From Candidatus Elulimicrobium sp. (lineage in GTDB: Bacteria; Patescibacteriota; Minisyncoccia; Phycocordibacterales; UBA918): DNA of 46,622 bases. Under the pieces are notes generated by a model, which was not told the DNA's origin, made no database searches, and saw nothing but the letters and a program-made list of their open reading frames with translations. The stretch lies in NCBI GenBank assembly GCA_020720815.1, contig DYNY01000007.1, forward strand, positions 1 to 46,622, written 5' to 3'. Positions 36,230-46,622 of this stretch are shown piece by piece (the stretch's first letter is position 1; every line of letters starts with the position of its first letter). The translations under genes and the position numbers were made by a program.

Positions 36230-36454
36230 CTAGTTTCCACCTCTTTCAGTAAAGTTTTGTAGGGTTTTAGCGCCTATTCCGGAAAGTATACATTCTATAC
36301 CTTCCTTGCCCTGCCCTTTAAATAATAATACCACACCGCAAATACATAGGAAAGCAGTAATATGTCTTCCTAGCGAAGGATCTTTTCCGTCCGAGAGCAT
36401 ACGCCCTAGGTAATCAAACACAACCTTAACTAGGCATTTTATCTTCGTGTTCAA
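36230..36454 (-). CDS. Small membrane protein, 74 aa (lysis-module candidate)
   Basis: HITAFLCICGVVLLFKG hydrophobic segment. Confidence 0.5.
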   Translation of the reverse strand: MNTKIKCLVKVVFDYLGRMLSDGKDPSLGRHITAFLCICGVVLLFKGQGKEGIECILSGIGAKTLQNFTERGGN

Positions 36455-36617
36455 TAGGCAACTCCGCTTTTATTTTTGCTCTGACTTGCCTTGCCTGCGC
36501 TAAGTACTGCTCCGCTTTTTCAGGGTAAATTAAGGCCTTCTCTAGTAAAGGAGTTTGTTCCAACAAATACCTTTGGTATCTAAGAGCTTTAACCTTTTTT
36601 ACATCATCACTATTCAT
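36426..36617 (-). CDS. Hypothetical, 63 aa
   Basis: ORF overlapping neighbours. Confidence 0.5.
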   Translation of the reverse strand: MNSDDVKKVKALRYQRYLLEQTPLLEKALIYPEKAEQYLAQARQVRAKIKAELPIEHEDKMPS

Positions 36618-37662
36618 AAATCACCACCGTTGCGACGACATCCACAGGATCGCCACCGCTTATATTATTACCGCAAGTTATTTTAGTAACTGTTGTCGAT
36701 ACATCCTCTTCTAAAAAATCAGGCGTGCCCATCATCCCAAAAGACTTTCCTACGGAACCTAGACAATATTTATCGGCGGTATAATAGTTAACCGCTAAAC
36801 TTTGTACATAAGGTCGGCTGTTAGCGAGAGGAGTTATTTCCCAATAGACACCGAAATCTGAATCAGCATCTAGATCTAAAGCAGCGTACTGAGCGGGAGT
36901 GATAGTAACGCCGGCCGAATCGGCTAGATGCCCGCTTGCGTTGATAGTTAAACCTTTAGCCCCAAACTCGCTAGAGGTCATAACCTCCCATTCGCCAGCG
37001 ACTAAAGTCAGAAGGGATGAGCCTAAAGAAGTTAATATAGCTAACTTAAAAGCAGTGCTGGGGGCCCCAGTAGTAGCTTGTATACTTTGGATATACCCGA
37101 AATCACTTTTGTTAAAAGTGAAGCTAGTTTGTAAGAATCTAAAAGGAGCGCCGTAAGGGTTGTTACTGTTATAAGAATAAACCTCTACCATTCCCCCGCC
37201 GGTATATAAATTCTTTATCCAAGTTATAGCGCTGTCAGCCCCAACGTCGGCGCCTAACTCTACTGAATTAGCGGCGGTTCCGTCTCCGGATATCGCTACT
37301 ACCGCGTAAGTAACTCCCCCGATACGTATTCTCGTATTTATCTGAACGCTGCCGCCAGGGGCTACTGAAAAATTACCTTTGTTGGCCTCAGTACCTTCTA
37401 CCCATGTAGCTTCGTTTGCGTTCTCATCATCTATTAATATGTTACCGCCATCGGTAGCGTAAAAATAAGATGGATCCTGAGAGAGTTGCCCGGGGACCTT
37501 TACCCGTAAAAAGACATCTTTCTTACCATTGTTGATAGCGTTAGCTGGATGGGTTATATTGAAAGAAGTACCCATAGACTGCTCCGCAGCCGATTGTATA
37601 GTCCTAGACTTTACTAACCCTGACCCCGATGCGCCGCCTGTGCTTTTCTTAACTAAATACAT
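36610..37662 (-). CDS. Tail fibre/appendage-associated protein, 350 aa
   Basis: MYLVKKSTGGASGSGLVKS N-terminus; beta-rich; downstream of fibre gene. Confidence 0.6.
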   Translation of the reverse strand: MYLVKKSTGGASGSGLVKSRTIQSAAEQSMGTSFNITHPANAINNGKKDVFLRVKVPGQLSQDPSYFYATDGGNILIDDENANEATWVEGTEANKGNFSVAPGGSVQINTRIRIGGVTYAVVAISGDGTAANSVELGADVGADSAITWIKNLYTGGGMVEVYSYNSNNPYGAPFRFLQTSFTFNKSDFGYIQSIQATTGAPSTAFKLAILTSLGSSLLTLVAGEWEVMTSSEFGAKGLTINASGHLADSAGVTITPAQYAALDLDADSDFGVYWEITPLANSRPYVQSLAVNYYTADKYCLGSVGKSFGMMGTPDFLEEDVSTTVTKITCGNNISGGDPVDVVATVVIYE

Positions 37663-37682
37663 AATATCACCTCGTTAATAAA

Positions 37683-39251
37683 CTAAGAGTCTTTTGTCCA
37701 AGCACCTAGCATATAAGTTATGCGCCATTCTGTAGTGTTTCTGCACTCAACCCTAAGCTGAGCGCCTTCTACGTTACTTCTCCAGTATCCTGCCGCCGCA
37801 GAGTTGTCTCCTAGGTAGGAAATTATATCTCCTGCGGCTGCTTTAACCCTTAGATACTGAGCAGCCTCAACACTAAAGTCTTGGCATAAACCTGCTACAG
37901 CAGAAGGAAGGGTAACTATCACTTCGCCCGTAGCTCCAGTATTAGTATAAAGCATACCCGATTTTATGGCAACCGCTGTATAGTCGGAGGTCTTATCTTG
38001 TCTTTGTACGACGATCTTTCTGTATAGAATGTCTGTAGTTACATCAATTGCTAGACCACCGGCACTATCGAAATAGTTTAAGTCTGTAGTGTAAGATACC
38101 AAAGCCGAACTAAACTCTACGATACCTCCGTCAGCTACACGATTAACGTAAATGTGGGCTTTACTTATACAGTATATAGCGTCTATAGTGCCGCCACGTT
38201 GAGCATAGAATCCGTAGTTACCGTTAAGGCATAAATTACCGCTGTTTGTAAAAGCATACGTTGAATCTTGTAAGCATCTTACGTCGTAGTAATTGTTATC
38301 GAAATAACAACCTACAGCGGATCCGATAGAGTTAGTTAAGTAAGCAGCCTGTCTGTTAGACGCTCCGGTAAAGTTTCTAAAGACACAGTTGTTATGGGCT
38401 AAAACTGCTAAGTTACTAGCTACGTGTCCGGAAGCTGCCGTACTAGCCCCGTCCGTTAAAACTCCGTAGCAGGTAGCTTCTGAAGCTATAGACCCATGTA
38501 TACTAGAAGGCCCGCTCCTAGTCATATCGCAACCCGAATACCAAACAGCACTATCTTTATCAAAGACGTTGTAAGTTCCGCTAGATGCTTTAAAAGATAA
38601 AGAGTTGTAATGAACAACTAAGCTCTTTTGGCATCCTACAGTAGATACTGGTCTTGTTGTTATAACTGCTGGTTCGAATATAATAAAATTAGTAGTAGCG
38701 TCGAAAGTAGTTAATAGAGCTACGTTCCTAAGAGTTAAAGTATCAGCGGTATTGCTTATAACCATATAAGCTAAATCGTAAGTACTGTACCCTTTTCCAG
38801 AGGTAGGTAAGAACCATTTACCCGCAAATTCGTTTACTGTAAAACTAGATCCCGGAATAGTTAGAACAAGGTTTTGGTAGTTGATACCATCGGCCTCGCC
38901 TACTGTATTAACTACGGCTAAACTTCCTATAGCCATAGGCCCTGCTAGAATAGTTCTCTCGCCTTGTATTCTTAAATACCTTGTAGCTGAAGAGGTGTTG
39001 TACACCTTAGCTATGTACAAGTTAGTATTGTACGTTCCTGCTGCCACGTTAATAAGACAATCGTGGTTTATCTGTCCGGGTAAAGTATCAATAGCTTTTT
39101 GTATCGACGCAAAAGGGTTTAAAAGCGTTCCTGTACCCGTTATATCGCTACCCGTTGTAGCGACGTAATAGGTTAGAGCAGCAATCGTCTTGTCGATATA
39201 ATCGCCTGCTACGGGTCCCCCGCCAGAACTTCCCCTTTTTACTAAATACAT
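37683..39251 (-). CDS. Right-handed beta-helix (pectate-lyase-like) tail protein, 522 aa
   Basis: YVATTGSDITGTGTLLNPFASIQKAIDTLPG... typical beta-helix N-terminal pattern; MYLVKRGSSGGG N-terminus. Confidence 0.65.
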   Translation of the reverse strand: MYLVKRGSSGGGPVAGDYIDKTIAALTYYVATTGSDITGTGTLLNPFASIQKAIDTLPGQINHDCLINVAAGTYNTNLYIAKVYNTSSATRYLRIQGERTILAGPMAIGSLAVVNTVGEADGINYQNLVLTIPGSSFTVNEFAGKWFLPTSGKGYSTYDLAYMVISNTADTLTLRNVALLTTFDATTNFIIFEPAVITTRPVSTVGCQKSLVVHYNSLSFKASSGTYNVFDKDSAVWYSGCDMTRSGPSSIHGSIASEATCYGVLTDGASTAASGHVASNLAVLAHNNCVFRNFTGASNRQAAYLTNSIGSAVGCYFDNNYYDVRCLQDSTYAFTNSGNLCLNGNYGFYAQRGGTIDAIYCISKAHIYVNRVADGGIVEFSSALVSYTTDLNYFDSAGGLAIDVTTDILYRKIVVQRQDKTSDYTAVAIKSGMLYTNTGATGEVIVTLPSAVAGLCQDFSVEAAQYLRVKAAAGDIISYLGDNSAAAGYWRSNVEGAQLRVECRNTTEWRITYMLGAWTKDS

Positions 39252-39592
39252 TAAACGCCTACTTTACCGCAGAAGAAAGCATATCTATAATTGCCTGCTG
39301 CGGTAATAGATACCGTGCTAAATGGGCCTGTCTTTGTGTACAAGGCTTCGCCAGCAAGCACTATTAAAGTTAAAGAGTAGCCGTCCTTTCCGCCTATTGT
39401 TGTGTCTTCGTCTGTAATATTAACTGTTAAAGCTTCCGCGGTATCGTCGTTAGCTAAGAATATAGCGTCCATTAAAACTGGTAGGTCTATATCTTTGCTT
39501 TCTGTATCCGCCTGAAAATCATACATAGGAAGCTCAAATCTATCCCTTCCTATAATCTTAGAATCGCTCATCTTTGTAAAATCGTAGCTCAT
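39251..39592 (-). CDS. Hypothetical tail-region protein, 113 aa
   Basis: ORF between fibre genes with tight spacing. Confidence 0.6.
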   Translation of the reverse strand: MSYDFTKMSDSKIIGRDRFELPMYDFQADTESKDIDLPVLMDAIFLANDDTAEALTVNITDEDTTIGGKDGYSLTLIVLAGEALYTKTGPFSTVSITAAGNYRYAFFCGKVGV

Positions 39593-39605
39593 ATATACCT
39601 CCTAT

Positions 39606-41402
39606 TTAATAGAATATTCTTACTACGCCCGGTGCACCTGAACCGCCAGCGCCGCCGGCATTGCCAGTAAGGACACTAGCCGCGCATCCGCCGCCACCAC
39701 CGCCACCGCCAGCCCCTTTATAGGCAGCCGTGCCGCCTGCAGCTCCCGGGGTTCCGGAAGCATACCCGCCCTTTCCGCCCGCAGCGTCTCCGCTAAAAGG
39801 TCCTGTCCCACCGCCGCCGCCACCGCCGCCGCAAGCCTCTCCCGGCGAAGGGTTATTTCCACTTCCGCCCGCAGTTACGGTAAAGCATCCTCTAACATTC
39901 TTAGGGGGGTCTCCACCGGCTCCACCGTTGTTACCGAGAAGAGCTCCGCCGCCACCGCCGCCCCCTGCGCCTAACTCTTCGCTATCGTTCCCCCCGGCTC
40001 CGGCGCCCCCTACACCTCCTACCCCGCCAACGCCTCCGGCAGGATTACCGGTTACGAGGGGGATATAAGACGCCCCTCCTACCCCGCCAACGCCGCCTGC
40101 GTCTCCTATCGTAGAAGCTAAACCCCCGCCGCCGCCCTTACCCCCTCTAGCGGATATTTTCACTATTCCTGTACCGTTAAATTGGCTAGATGCCCCGTCC
40201 GAACCCGCGCTTCCGCCTATTCCGTTACTAGCTCCCCCCGCTCCGCCAGCCCCGCCTGCGCCTAAAGCTATGTTATACCCCTCCCCCGGAGTTACATCAA
40301 ATTCGGTTTCGATTAACCGGCCGGATCCGCCACCACCACCACCGCCGCCGCCTGCTGCGACACCACCACCGCTAAGGGCGTTGGCCCCACCGCCGCCGCC
40401 ACCGCCACCGCCTACTACTTGTAGCTTAATGTGGGTTACGTTAGCAGGGCAAGTCCAGACACCGTTGCTAGTTATCTCTTCTACTTTATTATATTCTTGT
40501 GTAGTAAAACCAGTATGTGTTTCGTTTACTACTAATATTTTACCCTCATCGCCAGCGCCTACAACGGGCATATTTAGTCCTGCCGCGTAGCTTTCTGCTA
40601 AAGCGGCTGCTGCGTCCGCGTCTATTACGTCTTGAGCTGTAGCCGCGGCGTCTAACCCTGTCTGAACCCTATCGGCTGCTGTTGCTATCTTATCTTGTCC
40701 TGTAGCCGCAGCGTCTAGTCCTGTCTGAACTCTATCGGCCGCTGTTGCTATCCTGTCTAAAGCTGTTTGTGCTGCGTCCGCTGCTGTGTCTATCGCGTCT
40801 TGGGCTGAAGTAGCTGCTGAGTTAGTAGCTGATGCTCTGTCTAATCCTGTCTGAACTCTATCGGCTGCTGTTGCTATTTTATCTTGTCCTGTCTGAACTC
40901 TATCGGCGGCTGTTGCTATTCTGTCTAAAGCTGTTTGTGCTGCGTCCGCTGAGGCTTGCTCGGCTAAGGTTTCGATATTAGCTATCAAATCATCGCCTGT
41001 ATCGGTGCCGGATTCAGATACTTTAGGGGTACGATCTAGTTGTTCCTGAAGCTCTTGAAGCTTCATTACTGTAGCGTCTAAGTCCTCTTCAAGTTGTTCT
41101 AAATCTAAATATTCGTCGTAATCTGTTGTTTGTAATAAAGGTACTGTTCTTTTAATTGTGATATTCCAACCACTAGCAGGGGCTTCTACTAAAGTAACAT
41201 CGCCTCCGCTAGGATCGCCTATATCGCTAACAGAGTAATCTGTATCTAGTTCGAGTGTTTCTCTACTAGCTTCGGTATCAGCGGCATCGGATATTATAAC
41301 TTTTATATGTTCGTCAGAAAGAACTTTGAACGGGTAGGTATAAATCTTAAGAGACCCGTTGCTAACGTACTGAGCCTTGTTTACTATAGACGCTATTGTC
41401 AT
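39606..41402 (-). CDS. Tail fibre: T7 gp17-like N-terminus, repeated coiled-coil stalk, polyglycine-rich C-terminal adhesin domain
   Basis: NGSLKIYTYPFKVLSDEHIKVIISD...; repeats DRIATAADRVQTG; C-terminal GGGGGGGG blocks ending GAPGVVRIFY. Confidence 0.85.
   Translation of the reverse strand: MTIASIVNKAQYVSNGSLKIYTYPFKVLSDEHIKVIISDAADTEASRETLELDTDYSVSDIGDPSGGDVTLVEAPASGWNITIKRTVPLLQTTDYDEYLDLEQLEEDLDATVMKLQELQEQLDRTPKVSESGTDTGDDLIANIETLAEQASADAAQTALDRIATAADRVQTGQDKIATAADRVQTGLDRASATNSAATSAQDAIDTAADAAQTALDRIATAADRVQTGLDAAATGQDKIATAADRVQTGLDAAATAQDVIDADAAAALAESYAAGLNMPVVGAGDEGKILVVNETHTGFTTQEYNKVEEITSNGVWTCPANVTHIKLQVVGGGGGGGGGANALSGGGVAAGGGGGGGGGSGRLIETEFDVTPGEGYNIALGAGGAGGAGGASNGIGGSAGSDGASSQFNGTGIVKISARGGKGGGGGLASTIGDAGGVGGVGGASYIPLVTGNPAGGVGGVGGVGGAGAGGNDSEELGAGGGGGGGALLGNNGGAGGDPPKNVRGCFTVTAGGSGNNPSPGEACGGGGGGGGTGPFSGDAAGGKGGYASGTPGAAGGTAAYKGAGGGGGGGGCAASVLTGNAGGAGGSGAPGVVRIFY
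40669..40919 (-). repeat. Four copies of CTATCGGCnGCTGTTGCTAT in fibre stalk
   Basis: 40669-40688, 40732-40751, 40858-40877, 40900-40919. Confidence 0.9.
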
Positions 41403-44400
41403 TTAGTCCTCCAATCCTTGCTTTAACTTATAAGCTTCTTTCACTAAGTTCGGGATGGGGACGCCAAGTTGGTATGAAAAAACTCCGGCTACATCTTTGA
41501 GCAAAAGGTCGTATTCCGCCTTTCCGTCTACCATCTTACCAATAGCATAACCCACCTTTAGCCCCTTGTCCACACCTTCAAGCGGGGCAAAGCTCTGTTC
41601 TTTACCAAAACGTATACCGCCAGCGATATTATCTGTTACAAAATTACCTTGGCATATATTTCCTGCTGAAGCCCATAGCAAATCCTCTGGCTCTGGCTCT
41701 TCGCCTTTTAGCCCCGCCCCTACTAAAGTAGTAAAAATAGCTGGGGCTAGTATCTCGTAAGTGATATGAGCGGCGTAGTCTGCTTTAGATATTTGTCCTG
41801 CTTTTAAAGCTCTCCACTGTTCGCCTTTCCTGTTTCCAAACTTTAAAGACCAAGACATAACTGTTGTCATCCAACGCATAAAGCCAGCAGATCTTTGCGC
41901 TGCGCTAAGATCAGAAGGTCTGTTAGACGGTTGGATTCTCCTTACCGCGTCGTCAGCGTATCGTATAGCCAAAGCGTCGCGTTCCTCGGCTGTTAAATTA
42001 GTTTTAGAAGATTCGAACATTGATTTTTCGTAAGCCCCAAGCCATATAGGAACATTAACCGCTCTATCGTTTAGCTCTAGCCACTTAAAAGCGAACTGTT
42101 GTATATCTTTTGCGGTAATCTCAATATCGCCGAAAGAGATAGATTGAGTCGATAAGGTTACATCCTTACCCGCTATACTACCAAGTGATTTAGTAAAGAA
42201 CGGATTTTGATAGCTATAAACAAGAGATCTCATTTCTCTATCCATCGACACGTTTCGTGTACGCATGAAGATAGATTTAAGTAATATCTTTTCGAACTGT
42301 TCGGTATGGCTTAGCCCTAAAACAGAGGTTTCCCATCTAGTTTGTAGAAGCCCTTTCATCGCCCATTTAAAACCAATCTCTTTCATGCCCGTAAAGAAAG
42401 CCGCTCTTTGTTTTACGCCTGTTCCGAATTTAAAAAGCAAATAAGACATAGCTGCTTTTTGTCTTTGGTCTTCGGCTATAGCGTCTATCGCGTCTAAATT
42501 ACGTCTCTCAGGAAGGGCTAAGTATTCGGCCCATTCTTCTATTCTAGCTAAGTTATCTGGCCCTAATTTTTCTGTTACTATACGTCTCCAGTCTTTGTTG
42601 TTAATAATTTTCTGTAAGTCCCTTGTGTATTCCGCAAAGCTTACATACCTAGCAGCGTCGGATAAATGCTCAAACATAACTCCAAGAGAAAGTTTAGGAG
42701 GTAAGAAGTGTCCAGACTTTCTGTCTTTAACAAAGCTATCTGTCATCTTTACAGAGTGGGTTAAAGACGCTAATCTATTACGTCTCATATCCTCTACGGT
42801 GTCAGAGCTTTCTCTTCCTATTAGTTTTCCAACAGCTTGCGTCGTAAATAGCTGTGTCTTTCTATCGTAAGATAAAGGGTAGTAGCCGCCTTTTAATATT
42901 ACGTCGTTTCCGTTTTTATCTACGAAAGTAACTTCCTGAGCTTCTACCTTACTCATCTTTTTCCTGTACACGTTATAATATGTTTGACTTACTTTAGGAT
43001 GCAAAGTCTCGATAGTGTCCCAAAGCTTCTGTATAGCCTGCAATTCAGCGGCTTGAAAATACTTGCCCATAGCTAAGCATTGTTCCGGAGAATAGCCGTA
43101 GGCGTTTGTTATAGCTTCCATGTTACTAGCGTTCCCAAGGTTAAGCATAAAGGCTACCATCATTTCGCCGTCCCATTTATGTATACCTGATTTTTTCATG
43201 TTATCTGGGATAGGAAATTCAGCTAAATCAAATCCACCTCTATAATTAGCTTGTCTCTCTTTTGCTATTCGTCTCATAGCTTTTCGTAAGACGGCTACTG
43301 AAGGTTCTACACTATTGTACAAGTCGCCTAAGAGGCTATCGTTAGTTCCTTCTCTATCACTAGCTGCGTTATATAAAACTTCTTTAGAAGGCCCGTATTT
43401 TCCTTCAGCTTTTAATATTACTTCTTTTCCATTAGCGTCTTTAACTTTTACGTTCTTTGTTCTTATTCGTTTGAAGTTATCAAGTCTTTCTGCTATAAAC
43501 TCCATAGATCTTCCGTAAGACATTACGGCTTCTACTACATTAAACCAGCCTTTCCTGTCGTATTTAAAATCAGGTAAGAACTGCGCCTCTTCTATTACTT
43601 TAGCTGTAAAATCTTGAGCGGTCTTAGCTACACTCTCTTTAAAAGAAGCAAGCTGTAACCGTCCGAAATGAATTATAGCCTGTATAGCTTCGTCTAATTC
43701 TCGTAACTCATCTACTGTAAGATTTTTATAATCTACCTCTTTTTTTAGATTAACAACCCATTCAGGTATTAACGAATAAAGTAAATCGTCTTCTTTGCTT
43801 AGGTCCGGCAGCTTAGCCGGGGCTTTACTCTTTATTGTTTTAGACACGTTGAGCTTATAATTAGCGGCTAAGAAAGAAGCTGCTTCGCTAAAAACAGGCT
43901 CCGAGTTATTAAGCTTGCCCTGTAATTTACTTGTAACGTATCTATTTTCTATTTCTTTAATCTCATCTCGTACGCGTATACATTCCTGTACAGCAGCGTG
44001 CTGTAATAGCTGAGCTCTTCTACGTTCTAGCGCCTCTTCTACTTTGCCTTCTTTAAGGGCTTTGAACGATTTATCCCCGTTTCTTTTTTCGGCGAAAGAG
44101 AATACTCTGTAGTCCCTTGCGTCTTTAACTTTCTTGGAATTAACCATCTCTTTAGCCGCATTACGTATAACAGTAGCGTCAGTAAAGCTAGGTCTAAGTA
44201 CATTCTCATTTTTAATTTTCCCTAAGTTTTTCTTTAATTGTTTCTGAAGCTCTGTAGCTTCTTTTAAAAGATAAGCAAATCTATCGTCGTTATGGAAAGC
44301 TTCATCGCCGTTTACGTTTTCAAAAGCAGTTAAATCAGCTTTTATGCTTTCTTCTAGCGCTTGGTCTAACTTCATTCTCTCTTTTGTAACAGCCTTGTAT

Positions 44401-46605
44401 TTGTTTTCTGATTTAAGTAAATCATCTACTAACGCCTCTACTGAATCGTATTCCATAAGAGAGGCTAACTCTGCTACGCCCATATATTCGGGCACTCTAT
44501 TGTCGCCGCTGTGCATACTATCGTAGTTGTTGTCTTCATATTTATCTTGGTTCTTTAGGTGGTTTAATAGCGCCTCGACTCCGCCTTGACTGCTTCGGCC
44601 TACGTCTAACAGCCCATCCATAACCATCTCTTCGGCTACTTGGTCTATGCCTCTAGCGCCTTTTATGAATATACTATGAGAGCCCGCTCCTTTTCCGAAG
44701 TAAAGTTTACGCTCACCTTCGGGTATCGAGTTAATATTTATCCCGCCGTAATCTTTCACAACTAAGTCGTGGAAAGATCTTAGTGCTTGACTTTTCTTAG
44801 CAACGAAGGGTTTAGCTATAAACCCTTTATGTCTGGTTTTTATAGTTTTGTATTGCTCTTCGTTTACGTAAGGATCTAAACTCTCCGGGTCTACCCCGCC
44901 CTTGTCTTTAGCAAATTCTATAGCCGCATAGACGGGTATCGAATTAACGTTTTCAGTAGCTAGTTGTAGCTGAGCTTCTCCTCTGCCCCCTCTTATATCA
45001 AAAAAGGTTTTAATCGCATCGTTAGCTTGCTTAGTTACCGCTCTCATCTTAGATTTAGCTTTGGCTTTTTCTATGGCTACTCTATCTTTTTCGTCTATAT
45101 CTTTCATAAGACTTACAAGACTTTCTTTCTCGTTGTAATAGGCTGAAACCTCTTCTATGTCTTTTTCAGAAGCTATCCATCTATCGAAAATACCAGCTAA
45201 TTCTGGAGACACTTTTTCGTAAGCGCTAGTAGCTTTATACGTAGCTGTCATCCATTGGTTGAACTTATAGAAAACGCCTTCTAGCTTAACGCTAGGGGCT
45301 TTACTAGTCATAAGATAATATTCGAAAGCTGTTGCTATTTTCTCGTAAGCATCGTTGTTAAATTCTCCTCCTACGCTATCTTTTAGCATCTCGTAGTCTG
45401 CTAGAAGTATAGGATCTTGGCCGTTGTCAATCTTAACCGCTCTTTCAAATTCTTTTGTGAGTATATGAGACACTTCGTGTACGAAGGTTGTTCTATTGGC
45501 CGATTTAAAAAGCTCTATGATTGTGCTCGTATTGCTAAAAGATACCGAACCTAGCTCGCCATCGGCGCTTTTTCCTCTCATCATTACTAACGGATTAACT
45601 CGGTTAAACCAATCAGCATTACTCTCGCCAGTAATCTTAGAAAATACTTTGGCTCCTGCTAAAAGAACGGCGAGCTTTGTATCTACATCCGAAGCTTTTA
45701 GCCCAGAGGCCATAAGTGTTTTACGCATATCCTGAACTTGAGGAGGGTATTCGGTATCCGCTAAGTTTTTCTCGTACTCTTCGTTTAGGCTCTTAAGATT
45801 TAATACCGCTTTTTTAAGGGCCTCTTTGCTATCGTTCATGGAATAGTTATTAGGATCAAATTGCAAGTCTTTAGCTAAAGCTACAGTCTCTTGAGCTTCA
45901 GCAAACTTCGTTATCCATTTAGCTTTAGAAAGCTCTAAAGGTATCTTAGATTCTTTAGCGCTATCGTAAGCCTCTTCGGCGCTCATTTCTTTTAAAAACT
46001 TTCTTAGTTTTGGCTCGTCTTGGTTGTATTTTGCTAATAGCACTTCGGTATCTACAAAAACGCTAGTAGGCACGCCATGTGCTTCTAAATCTGCTTGTAA
46101 TTTATTCTCAAATTCCACAGGGTTTGTTTTTCTTAACTCTGAGTTCTTTCCTGCGTCTATTAAATAACCCCAAAGCTTTAAATCAGCATTAAGCTGTTTC
46201 ATCTTTCTAAAGTCCATAGGAAGATGAACTGAAGCCCCAAGTAAAGCAAAAGGAGCGGCTAAAGCAGCTTCGTAAAGACCCTCTTTTGTCGTGCCCCATA
46301 ATTTGTTCATAAAAAGGTCTGCTTGTTCGCTTGGTGTTTGGCCTTTCATTTTAGCTTCGCCCCAGATCATAGCGAAAGATTCAGGATATTTCTGTAAAAG
46401 CTCGGTGCCAGTTTCCGTTACAATAGCGGTAAGAAACTTATTAAATATCTGTTTAGCCCCGGTTGCCTTAAATATCCCGCCTAGCTTACTTAGCCCATAA
46501 GTTTCTAAAACACCTTGTAACATAGCGCTCATAGCCGAAGCCGCTAAAGCTCTGTCGCTGTCTACGCCTCTGTCTCTTAGCTCTCCATAGTTAGAACCTA
46601 ATATC
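41403..46605 (-). CDS. C-terminal ~1734 aa of giant internal virion/ejection (polyvalent-like) protein with HExxH metallopeptidase-like motif
   Basis: Track ORF 41403..46532 extends upstream in frame (ILGSNYGELRDRGVDSDRALAAS) to the junction; contains TTFVHEVSHILTKEF (HExxH). Position next to internal core and tail genes matches T7 gp16-like ejection proteins. Confidence 0.8.
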
Positions 46606-46622
46606 TGTCCACCTGCTACGAC
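46606..46622 (+). repeat. 17-bp terminal overlap identical to bases 1-17
   Basis: TGTCCACCTGCTACGAC at both ends. Confidence 0.95.

Noticed and set aside
39730-40590. Pro-rich ORFs 39730..40068 and 40270..40590 (plus) and Gly/Ala/Arg-type 39623..39862 (minus, other frame)
   Set aside because: Shadow frames of the polyglycine fibre domain (GGN repeats read antisense or out of frame).
1-46622. Diversity-generating retroelement, considered because capsid/cement genes look BPP-1-like
   Set aside because: No reverse transcriptase ORF and no template/variable repeat pair noticed.
1-46622. CRISPR array, tRNA genes, integrase or phage RNA polymerase
   Set aside because: No regularly spaced repeats with spacers, no cloverleaf noticed, no tyrosine/serine recombinase or single-subunit RNAP among ORFs.

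Overview
The window looks like a complete, circularly closing genome of a lytic-style podovirus, about 46.6 kb. The last 17 bp (46606-46622) repeat the first 17 bp (1-17). Closing the circle joins two open frames, in frame, into one ~2009-aa internal virion (ejection) protein. A ~0.9 kb noncoding region (18328-19249) separates two divergent arms. The leftward late arm encodes RuvC-like resolvase, terminase, portal, scaffold, capsid, a Bbp16-like cement protein, tail tubular A/B, internal virion proteins, tail fibres and lysis genes, and wraps through the circle. The rightward early/replication arm encodes many small ORFs, SNF2 helicase, DUF2800-like nuclease, DUF2815-like SSB and family A DNA polymerase. 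A minus-strand island (Prim-Pol/helicase plus HTH regulator) interrupts the rightward arm. The most interesting elements are: (1) a translationally coupled glycosyltransferase / radical-SAM-glycosyltransferase fusion / methyltransferase cassette between portal and scaffold, whose fusion ends in a small Cys domain homologous to a stand-alone protein beside the capsid genes; (2) a long dual-frame overlap in the lysis module, where both frames look like real membrane/coiled-coil (spanin-type) proteins; (3) a putative promoter that starts inside the arm of a terminator hairpin ahead of a moron-like secreted protein; (4) a helically phased triple-CATATG palindrome in the divergent region. No RNA polymerase, integrase, reverse transcriptase, tRNA or CRISPR was recognised. 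All family calls are by eye from motifs and gene order; no searches were run.
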